NCBI GenBank assembly: GCA_002402465.1
Contig: DHFW01000042.1
Coordinates: 16,394-28,792, forward strand
Reading direction: 5' to 3'
From: Bacteroidales bacterium UBA4814
Lineage (GTDB): Bacteria > Bacteroidota > Bacteroidia > Bacteroidales > UBA7960
Length of the DNA stretch: 12,399 nucleotides
Below, piece after piece: positions 6,933 to 12,399 of this stretch (position 1 is the first letter of the stretch; each line of letters opens with the position of its first letter). The notes under the pieces are model-generated. The model made no database searches. It was given only the letters and a program-made list of their open reading frames with translations, and was not told where the DNA came from. The translations under genes and the position numbers were made by a program.

Positions 6933-6940
6933 TATCTTTG
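6933..6940 (+). promoter_or_regulatory. Candidate -7 element of the nucleotide-sugar operon promoter
   Basis: TATCTTTG is a perfect match to the Bacteroidota -7 consensus. It lies 45 bases before the ATG of wbpE, so transcription would start near 6947 and leave a leader of about 40 bases. The -33 region is not clear. The same octamer occurs on the opposite strand at 6814-6821, giving a divergent pair. Confidence 0.45.
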
Positions 6941-6975
6941 TAGGCTGTAATTAAAACTAAAAACAACCCCACCAT

Positions 6976-6982
6976 CCCCCCC
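6976..6982 (+). promoter_or_regulatory. Run of seven C in the leader, three bases before the operon's first ATG
   Basis: The leader from 6967 to 6982 is C-rich and ends in seven consecutive C. The ribosome would normally contact this region, and the other leaders here are A-rich. The run is plainly visible; any role in translation control or slippage is a guess. Confidence 0.35.
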
Positions 6983-6985
6983 TTT

Positions 6986-8116
6986 ATGCGAAAAATTCAA
7001 ATGGTTGACCTTAAAGGTCAATATGATAAGATCAGCAACGAAGTTGATAACGCAGTACTGAATGTAATCCGGTCAACCCAATACATAAACGGCCCTGAGG
7101 TAAAGAGTTTTCAGCAGGAACTGGAAGCTTATCTGGGCATAAAACATGTGATACCTTGCGCCAATGGCACGGATGCCCTGCAGGTGGCCATGATGGCACT
7201 CGACCTGAAGCCCGGTGACGAGGTGATTACCACCTCTTTTACTTTTGTAGCCACCGTTGAAGTGATAGCCCTGCTGGGCCTTACCCCGGTGCTGGTAGAT
7301 GTGGATCCACTCACGTTCAACATCGATCCGCGGGCTTTTCGCAAGGCCATCACCCCGAAAACGAAAGCAGTGGTACCGGTTCACCTTTTTGGGCAGTGCG
7401 CCGACATGGAGGCTATTCTGGAAATTTCGCAAGAGCATAACATTGCCGTAATTGAAGATACTGCTCAGGCCATAGGTGCCACCTATAAATTCAGCGATGG
7501 AACGACCAAAAAGGCAGGAACCATGGGCCTTATCGGATGCACCTCGTTTTTCCCCTCAAAAAATCTGGGCTGCTATGGCGATGGCGGCGCCATTTTTACC
7601 GATGACGACCAGCTGGCACAGCGCATGCGCGTTATTGTGAACCACGGCATGGAAGTAAGATATTACCACCATTCTATCGGAGTAAATTCGCGTTTGGATA
7701 GCATACAGGCAGCTATTTTGCGCATTAAGCTCAGACACCTCGACAAGTATGCCGAAGCAAGAAATGCCGCCGCCGACTATTACGACTACGCCTTTGCCAA
7801 CAATCCTAAACTGATGACCCCAAAACGGGCGGGAAACTCCACCCACGTGTTTCATCAATACACCCTGGTAACCAAAAATGTGGATCGTTTTGGACTGCAA
7901 GAACACCTGCAATCGAAAGATATTCCGGCCATGGTGTATTATCCGGTTCCCATGCATATGCAAAAAGCCTATACCGATCCAAGGTATAAGGAAGGCGACT
8001 TCCCGGTAACGGAAGCCCTCAGTAAAAGCGTGATTTCGCTGCCTATGCATACTGAACTTGACGATGAGCAACTGAAATACATAACCGAATCAGTACTCGA
8101 ATTCGTGAACCGATAA
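6986..8116 (+). CDS. wbpE: DegT/DnrJ/EryC1/StrS aminotransferase, WbpE/WlbC type (UDP-3-oxo-GlcNAcA aminotransferase)
   Basis: This PLP enzyme is expected to transfer an amino group from glutamate to the C3 keto group of UDP-2-acetamido-2-deoxy-3-oxo-D-glucuronate, giving UDP-GlcNAc(3NH2)A in the cytosol. The 376 residues include YINGPEVKSF at 33-42, ANGTDAL at 59-65, TSFTFVAT at 83-90, VHLFGQ at 132-137, IEDTAQAIGA at 156-165 (Asp158 should contact the PLP ring nitrogen) and SFFPSKNLGCYGDGGA at 187-202, with Lys192 as the PLP-binding lysine. NSRLDSIQAAIL at 234-245 is also typical. Sequence alone places it among sugar aminotransferases. The specific role rests on the next three genes, which supply the acetyltransferase and both dehydrogenases of this pathway. 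It is the first gene of the plus-strand operon; wbpD starts 11 bases later. Confidence 0.9.
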   Translation: MRKIQMVDLKGQYDKISNEVDNAVLNVIRSTQYINGPEVKSFQQELEAYLGIKHVIPCANGTDALQVAMMALDLKPGDEVITTSFTFVATVEVIALLGLTPVLVDVDPLTFNIDPRAFRKAITPKTKAVVPVHLFGQCADMEAILEISQEHNIAVIEDTAQAIGATYKFSDGTTKKAGTMGLIGCTSFFPSKNLGCYGDGGAIFTDDDQLAQRMRVIVNHGMEVRYYHHSIGVNSRLDSIQAAILRIKLRHLDKYAEARNAAADYYDYAFANNPKLMTPKRAGNSTHVFHQYTLVTKNVDRFGLQEHLQSKDIPAMVYYPVPMHMQKAYTDPRYKEGDFPVTEALSKSVISLPMHTELDDEQLKYITESVLEFVNR

Positions 8117-8127
8117 AAATTTAATGA

Positions 8128-8718
8128 ATGGCAGAAAAAGAATACTTCAGCCACGAAACGGCCGTTATTGATCCCGGTTGCAAAATTGGCAAGGGTACCA
8201 AAATCTGGCATTTTACGCACTTAATGCCAGATTGCGAGCTGGGCGAGAACTGCAACCTTGGGCAAAACGTGGTGATCTCTCCGGGCGTGGTGCTTGGCAA
8301 CAACGTGAAGGTGCAGAACAATGTTTCTATATATACCGGGGTGATTTGCGAAGACGATGTGTTCCTTGGACCCTCGATGGTATTTACCAATATTGTAAAC
8401 CCCCGCAGCGCCGTGGTGCGCAAAGACCAGTATGTTAAAACGCTGGTTAGACACGGAGCAAGCATAGGAGCCAATGCCACCATTGTTTGCGGCATAGAAA
8501 TAGGCCCATTTGCATTTATCGGTGCAGGCGCCGTAGTAATCAGAGATGTGCCGGCCTATGCGCTGGTGGTGGGCAATCCCGCCAAGCAAATTGGCTGGAT
8601 GAGCGAGTTTGGTCACCGCCTGAATTTCGACGAAAAAGGGGTGGCAAGATGCCCGGAAAGCGGACAAACTTACAGGCTCGAAAACGGAAAAGTAAGAAAG
8701 ATAGGGATTAGGGATTAA
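8128..8718 (+). CDS. wbpD: UDP-2-acetamido-3-amino-2,3-dideoxy-D-glucuronate N-acetyltransferase, WbpD/WlbB type
   Basis: The enzyme acetylates the 3-amino group with acetyl-CoA to give UDP-2,3-diacetamido-2,3-dideoxy-D-glucuronic acid. The 196 residues fold as a left-handed beta helix, seen as repeated hexapeptides such as IGKGTK, LGENCN, LGNNVK and IGANAT. Diagnostic stretches are IWHFTHLM, CNLGQNVVISPGV, VQNNVSIYTGV, FLGPSMVFTNIVNPRS, GANATIVCG and ALVVGNPAKQIGW, all strongly WlbB-like. A short tail follows, with CPESG near residue 175. The last codons (IRD and stop) lie inside the heptad repeat array, so the natural C-terminus may have been altered by it. The start codon ATG at 8128 fits the family and is preceded by an A/T-rich leader. 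The gene sits between wbpE and wbpB. Confidence 0.93.
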   Translation: MAEKEYFSHETAVIDPGCKIGKGTKIWHFTHLMPDCELGENCNLGQNVVISPGVVLGNNVKVQNNVSIYTGVICEDDVFLGPSMVFTNIVNPRSAVVRKDQYVKTLVRHGASIGANATIVCGIEIGPFAFIGAGAVVIRDVPAYALVVGNPAKQIGWMSEFGHRLNFDEKGVARCPESGQTYRLENGKVRKIGIRD

Positions 8719-8753
8719 AGTTTGGGGTTTGGGGTTTGGGGTTACAGGTTACA
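8705..8753 (+). repeat. Imperfect 7-bp-period tandem repeat, G-rich, spanning the wbpD stop codon
   Basis: Cut into heptads from 8705, the sequence reads GGATTAG, GGATTAA, AGTTTGG, GGTTTGG, GGTTTGG, GGTTACA, GGTTACA. Seven units stay in phase although the unit changes along the array, in three families (GATTA, TTTGG and TTACA). The wbpD stop codon (8716-8718) is inside it. The plus strand has five runs of three or four G (8704, 8711, 8724, 8731 and 8738), so a G-quadruplex is possible, though one loop is 10 bases. The layout resembles heptanucleotide short tandem repeats described in cyanobacteria, but relationship is not implied. Confidence 0.8.
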
Positions 8754-8784
8754 GCTCCCTAATGCATTGAACGAATACCAAAGG

Positions 8785-8798
8785 TTGGAACTTGGAAT
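8785..8798 (+). repeat. Second short heptad pair in the wbpD-wbpB spacer
   Basis: TTGGAAC and TTGGAAT are adjacent 7-bp units that differ in one base. They lie 31 bases after the end of the larger array and have the same unit length, which suggests the same kind of repeat. Two copies alone are weak evidence. Confidence 0.4.
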
Positions 8799-8835
8799 TT
8801 TAACCAGATTTGGTGCAATTAATTTCAAAAAAATA

Positions 8836-9894
8836 ATGGAAAAGCCGGTTGAGAAGATTCGTTTTGCGGTGGTGGGTTGTGGCCATATTGGAAAGCGCCA
8901 TGCGGAAATGATCTCGCGCAATCCTGAGGCTGAACTGGTGGCCCTTTGCGATATTAAACCCCTGGAGCAGCTCGGGCTGGAAGCCTTTGATGTGCCCTTC
9001 TTTCAGTCGATAGAAGACCTTCTTGGCAGCGGCATCGAAGTCGATGTGGTAAATGTTTGCACGCCCAATGGTTTCCATGCCAGGCATTGCCTGCAGGCCC
9101 TCGATAAGAAAATTCACGTGGTTTGCGAAAAGCCCATGGCCCTTACCAAAGCACAGTGCGAATCCATCATTTACAAATCGCTGCAGGTGAGCCGGCAGCT
9201 TTTTCTGGTAATGCAAAACCGCTATTCGCCTCCAAGCATTTGGATCAAGGAAATGATCGACCAGCAAAAGCTTGGCGACATCTACATGGTGCAGGTTAAT
9301 TGCTACTGGAACCGCGACCACCGCTATTACAAAAAAGGCGGCTGGAAAGGCACGGCCGAGCTCGATGGCGGAACCCTCTTTACCCAGTTTGCCCACTTCG
9401 TAGACATTATGTACTGGCTCTTTGGCGACATTAAGGACATTCAGGGTATATTCAACGATTTCGCCCATGCCGAACTGACTGACTTTGAGGACTCTGGCAT
9501 GGTGGCGTTCAACTTTGTGAACGGCGGCATGGGTTGCATTAACTATTCCACGGCAGTGTGGGACAAAAACATGGAAAGCAGTATTACCATTGTGGGGAGC
9601 AAAGGCAGTGTCAAAATTGGCGGGCAATACATGAACGAAGTGGAGTATTGCCACGTGGAAAACTATGAAATGCCCGAATTGCCTCCATCCGAACCACCCA
9701 ACGACTACGGCCCTTACAAAGGCAGCGCTGCCAATCACCACTTCATTATTCAAAATGTGGTGGATACCCTGAAAGGCAGTACCACCATTACCACCAATGC
9801 CCTCGAAGGCCTTAAGGTGGTCGAGATCATTGAACGAATTTACGCTTTACGAGACAAAAAATTAACCCAAAATAACAAAAGTAATAATCATTAA
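8836..9894 (+). CDS. wbpB: Gfo/Idh/MocA-family oxidoreductase, WbpB/WlbA type (UDP-GlcNAcA 3-dehydrogenase)
   Basis: The expected reaction is NAD-dependent oxidation of C3 of UDP-N-acetyl-D-glucosaminuronate, making the 3-keto substrate for the wbpE product. The 352 residues have a Rossmann motif VVGCGHIGKRH (12-22), NVCTPNGFHA (73-82), the CEKPM motif (97-101) with catalytic-type Lys99, and a C-terminal beta-sheet domain. GGWKGTAELDGGTLFTQFAH (168-187) supplies His187 and matches the substrate-binding region of WlbA proteins. The start is the ATG at 8836, where conserved sequence begins after an A-rich leader. The frame stays open upstream to 8722, but that part would begin with TTG inside the repeat and encodes no family sequence. 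The stop codon is three bases before the next gene, indicating tight cotranscription. By the family alone it could act on another sugar; the neighbours make the assignment specific. Confidence 0.9.
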   Translation: MEKPVEKIRFAVVGCGHIGKRHAEMISRNPEAELVALCDIKPLEQLGLEAFDVPFFQSIEDLLGSGIEVDVVNVCTPNGFHARHCLQALDKKIHVVCEKPMALTKAQCESIIYKSLQVSRQLFLVMQNRYSPPSIWIKEMIDQQKLGDIYMVQVNCYWNRDHRYYKKGGWKGTAELDGGTLFTQFAHFVDIMYWLFGDIKDIQGIFNDFAHAELTDFEDSGMVAFNFVNGGMGCINYSTAVWDKNMESSITIVGSKGSVKIGGQYMNEVEYCHVENYEMPELPPSEPPNDYGPYKGSAANHHFIIQNVVDTLKGSTTITTNALEGLKVVEIIERIYALRDKKLTQNNKSNNH

Positions 9895-9897
9895 AAG

Positions 9898-11199
9898 ATG
9901 AATATTTACGAAAAACTGCTGAAAAAGGAAGCCGCTCTTTCGGTGATTGGCTTGGGATATGTGGGGCTGCCCATTGCCCTCGAATTTGCCCGTAAGATAA
10001 AAGTGGTGGGCTTTGATATTAAGGAAGACCGCGTGGAAATGATGCGCAACCGCATCGACCCCAGCGAAGAGCTGCAAGCCGAAGCCTTTGAAGGCTGCGA
10101 CATTTTGTTTACCGCAAATGCGGATGATTTAAAAAAAGCCAATTTTCATATTGTGGGCGTACCCACCCCCATCGATGACCACAACCTGCCCGACCTGCGT
10201 CCGTTGATTTCCGCTTCCAAATCTGTTGGGAAAGCCCTGAAAAAAGGAGATTACGTAGTATATGAGTCAACAGTTTACCCTGGCTGCACGGAAGAAGATT
10301 GCATCCCGATTCTGGAAGAAATGTCGGGCCTGAAAGCCGGGGTAGATTTCAAGGTGGGGTTTTCGCCCGAGCGCATTAACCCCGGCGATAAAGACCACAC
10401 CATTACCACCATCACTAAGGTGGTATCGGGCAACGACGAAGAGGCCCTGGACAATATTGCCAAAACCTACGAACTGATTGTGAAGGCAGGCGTACACCGG
10501 GCACCAAGCATTAAGGTGGCCGAAGCTGCCAAGATTATAGAAAATACCCAGCGCGATGTAAACATTGCCCTAATGAACGAACTTTCCATCATTTTCAACC
10601 GCATGGGCATAAATACCTACGATGTGCTCGAAGCCGCCGGCACCAAGTGGAATTTCCTTCGCTTCTATCCTGGTCTGGTTGGCGGGCATTGCATTGGCGT
10701 TGACCCTTACTACTTGGTTTACAAGGCCAAAGAGTTTCGTTATCACCCCCAGGTGATCAATTCCGGGCGATTTGTAAACGACAGCATGGGCTTTTACACT
10801 GCCAAACAACTGGTAAAAAAACTCATTGCTGCCGGCAAAAACATTCTGAACACCAAAGTGCTGGTAATGGGCGCCACCTTTAAGGAAAATGTGGCCGACA
10901 GCCGCAACTCGAAAGTGGCCGACCTGGTGTGTGAACTAAAATCGTATGGCGTGCTGGTAGACGTGGTTGACCCCTATGCCAACAGCAAGGACATAGCGCA
11001 TGAATATGGTTTTGAGTTGGTTAAAAATCCCGGAAACAATTACGATGCCGTAGTGGTGGCCGTTAACCACAAGCCATACGTTAACCTCACGGAAAACGAT
11101 CTGAAAGCTTATATGCAGGGAACTGAAAATCCCATACTGATTGACATCAAGGGTATTTTCCGCAATAAGATCAAAGACCTGACTTACTGGAGTCTTTAA
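9898..11199 (+). CDS. tviB: UDP-N-acetylglucosamine 6-dehydrogenase, TviB/WbpO type
   Basis: The enzyme oxidises C6 of a UDP-N-acetylhexosamine to the uronate with two NAD per turn. The 433 residues show the N-terminal Rossmann motif SVIGLGYVGLP (15-25), VPTPID (88-93), YESTVYPGCTEEDC (122-135), FSPERINPGDKDH (155-167), KVAEAAKIIENTQRDVNIALMNE (206-228 region, with Lys212 and Asn216), the catalytic cysteine motif GGHCIGVDPYY (262-272, Cys265) and a C-terminal NAD/UDP-binding domain with MGATFKENVADSRNSK. The pattern is closer to Salmonella TviB and Pseudomonas WbpO than to UDP-glucose dehydrogenase. These act on UDP-GlcNAc and/or UDP-GalNAc. Being directly after wbpB, it most likely makes the UDP-GlcNAcA that feeds the three preceding enzymes, so the operon order is the reverse of the pathway order. 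Confidence 0.92.
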   Translation: MNIYEKLLKKEAALSVIGLGYVGLPIALEFARKIKVVGFDIKEDRVEMMRNRIDPSEELQAEAFEGCDILFTANADDLKKANFHIVGVPTPIDDHNLPDLRPLISASKSVGKALKKGDYVVYESTVYPGCTEEDCIPILEEMSGLKAGVDFKVGFSPERINPGDKDHTITTITKVVSGNDEEALDNIAKTYELIVKAGVHRAPSIKVAEAAKIIENTQRDVNIALMNELSIIFNRMGINTYDVLEAAGTKWNFLRFYPGLVGGHCIGVDPYYLVYKAKEFRYHPQVINSGRFVNDSMGFYTAKQLVKKLIAAGKNILNTKVLVMGATFKENVADSRNSKVADLVCELKSYGVLVDVVDPYANSKDIAHEYGFELVKNPGNNYDAVVVAVNHKPYVNLTENDLKAYMQGTENPILIDIKGIFRNKIKDLTYWSL

Positions 11200-11210
11200 A
11201 AACTGAGAAA

Positions 11211-12245
11211 ATGGGCGAAAAAATCCTGGTTACGGGCGGTACCGGCTATATTGGTTCGCACACCGTGGTCGAATTGCAGCAAAATGGTTTTGAGGTGGTG
11301 GTTATCGACAACCTCTCCAACTCCACGGCCACGATTGTTGACCAGATTGGCCGCATTAGCGGGAAAAAACCAAGATTTTACGAGCTCGACCTGTGCAACG
11401 AAGCAGCACTGCGGGTGTTCTTCCGCGAGAACCACGACCTGATCGGTGTCATTCATTTTGCTGCGTATAAAGCGGTAGGCGAATCGGTTGAATTTCCGCT
11501 GAAATATTACCACAACAACCTGATGTCGTTGCTCAACCTGCTGCGCTTCATGGAAGAGTTCGAGGTGCCAAACATGGTTTTTTCCTCTTCCTGCACAGTG
11601 TATGGCCAACCCGATGTGCTGCCGGTTACTGAACAAGCGCCAGTAAAAAAAGCCTTCTCCCCTTACGGGAACACCAAGCAGATCAGCGAAGAGATTATTG
11701 AAGATACGGTAAAATCAAGTGCCCTTAAGGCCATTTCGCTGCGTTATTTTAACCCCATTGGTGCCCACGAAAGTGGTCTGATCGGCGAACTGCCCATTGG
11801 CATCCCCAACAACCTGGCGCCCTTTATCACTCAGACCGCCATTGGCAAAAGACAGAAGCTCATGGTGTTTGGCAACGACTATGATACGCCCGATGGCACC
11901 GCCATACGCGATTACATTCATGTGGTTGACCTGGCTAAAGCCCATGTGGTGGCCATAGACCGCCTGCTAAAAGGCGAAAATGAAGAAAACCCGGAGGTAT
12001 TTAACCTGGGCACCGGAAAAGGAACCAGCGTAATGGAAGCTATCCTGGCTTTTGAACGGGTCACCGGCATGAAGCTCCCTTATGAGATCACTGGCAGAAG
12101 ATCTGGCGATGTGCCAAGGGTTTGGGCCGACACAACGCTGGCCAACCTGAAATTGGGCTGGAGGGCCGAAAAGAGTCTTGATGAAATGATGGCCTCGGCA
12201 TGGATGTGGGAAAAAAACCTGGCGGCAGGCATTCTGAAATTTTAA
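11211..12245 (+). CDS. galE: UDP-glucose 4-epimerase
   Basis: GalE interconverts UDP-glucose and UDP-galactose, and in some bacteria the N-acetyl forms, with tightly bound NAD. The 344-residue SDR protein has the NAD motif TGGTGYIGSH (8-17), DNLSNS (33-38), HFAAYKAVGES (82-92), SSSCTVYG (125-132) and the catalytic Tyr152-Lys156 pair in SPYGNTK. RYFNPIGAH (178-186) and the C-terminal NLGTGKGTSV are also typical of GalE. Length matches E. coli GalE (338). It starts 11 bases after the preceding stop codon with no Shine-Dalgarno and belongs to the same operon, so it probably supplies UDP-galactose or UDP-GalNAc for the surface glycan. Whether it accepts N-acetylated substrates cannot be decided by eye. 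Confidence 0.93.
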   Translation: MGEKILVTGGTGYIGSHTVVELQQNGFEVVVIDNLSNSTATIVDQIGRISGKKPRFYELDLCNEAALRVFFRENHDLIGVIHFAAYKAVGESVEFPLKYYHNNLMSLLNLLRFMEEFEVPNMVFSSSCTVYGQPDVLPVTEQAPVKKAFSPYGNTKQISEEIIEDTVKSSALKAISLRYFNPIGAHESGLIGELPIGIPNNLAPFITQTAIGKRQKLMVFGNDYDTPDGTAIRDYIHVVDLAKAHVVAIDRLLKGENEENPEVFNLGTGKGTSVMEAILAFERVTGMKLPYEITGRRSGDVPRVWADTTLANLKLGWRAEKSLDEMMASAWMWEKNLAAGILKF

Positions 12246-12258
12246 AATTTTATCTGAA

Positions 12259-12399
12259 ATGAAAAAAGTACTGATTACAGGAGGTGCCGGATTTATTGGC
12301 TCGCATGTGGTGCGGCTGATGGTAAAAAAATATCCCGATTACCAAATTTTTAATCTCGATAGCCTGACCTATGCCGGCAACCTGGCCAACCTGGCCGAT
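12259..12399 (+). CDS. rfbB: dTDP-glucose 4,6-dehydratase (partial, continues past the right edge)
   Basis: Only the first 47 residues are present. They contain the SDR NAD motif TGGAGFIGSH (7-16) and NLDSLTYAGNLANL (32-45), which is the characteristic start of RfbB/RmlB enzymes. RmlB converts dTDP-glucose to dTDP-4-keto-6-deoxyglucose, the precursor of dTDP-rhamnose and other 6-deoxy sugars. The gene begins 13 bases after galE and extends the nucleotide-sugar operon. Related sugar dehydratases share the NAD motif, but the LTYAGNL stretch favours RmlB. Confidence 0.85.
   Translation, partial: MKKVLITGGAGFIGSHVVRLMVKKYPDYQIFNLDSLTYAGNLANLAD

Noticed and set aside
8705..8798. The repeat array considered as a CRISPR or telomere-like element
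   Set aside because: The units are only 7 bp with no spacers and no cas genes nearby. The G-rich units resemble telomere repeats only superficially and are internal to an operon.
8722..8835. An upstream extension of wbpB by 38 codons
   Set aside because: It would start at TTG within the heptad array and encodes no family sequence. Conserved sequence begins at the ATG at 8836.
8800..9753. A 317-codon open frame on the minus strand across wbpB
   Set aside because: It lies antisense to a clear oxidoreductase gene with family motifs throughout. Its translation is His/Val-rich with no recognisable domain, as expected from the complementary strand of a codon-biased gene.

Overview
The window reads as a chromosomal segment of a member of the Bacteroidota (Bacteroidetes). 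Three signs support this. Most start codons are preceded by A-rich leaders instead of Shine-Dalgarno sequences. TAnnTTTG elements, the -7 element of Bacteroidota promoters, sit before several genes. The minus-strand genes include a DUF4476 protein and a MuiA/DUF4139 protein of the kind common in that phylum. The genus cannot be read from the sequence.

Left part (1-2602), central metabolism and repair: the 5' part of a phosphofructokinase with pyrophosphate-type active-site residues (minus strand, runs off the left edge) is divergent from a YqhD-type iron-dependent alcohol dehydrogenase. A peptide methionine sulfoxide reductase A with an apparent lipoprotein signal follows.

Middle part (2634-6793, all minus strand), cell envelope: in transcription order these are the Kdo transferase WaaA, a terminator-like hairpin, a small four-helix membrane protein (PF04020 'phage holin family' type), a secreted DUF4476 protein, and a secreted MuiA/DUF4139 protein. 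The last two are 28 nt apart and probably cotranscribed.

Right part (6986 to the right edge, plus strand), nucleotide-sugar operon: it starts divergently from waaA. Four genes (wbpE, wbpD, wbpB and a TviB/WbpO-type 6-dehydrogenase) together encode the steps that turn UDP-GlcNAc into UDP-2,3-diacetamido-2,3-dideoxy-D-glucuronic acid, a precursor found in O-antigens and other surface glycans. They are followed by galE and the start of rfbB (dTDP-glucose 4,6-dehydratase). This is the front end of an O-antigen or capsule locus that continues past the right edge, and its position next to waaA fits LPS assembly. No glycosyltransferase, flippase or WbpI-type epimerase is visible here.

The most unusual sequence is an imperfect array with a strict 7-bp period, G-rich on the plus strand. 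It covers the stop codon of wbpD and the start of the wbpD-wbpB spacer (8705-8753), with a second short heptad pair at 8785-8798. I found no RNA genes, insertion sequences or CRISPR arrays, and no clear evidence of a wholly new system. The best candidates for follow-up are the heptad array, a SusC-like TonB-box motif inside the MuiA-family protein, and the three-unit helical repeat in the DUF4476 protein.
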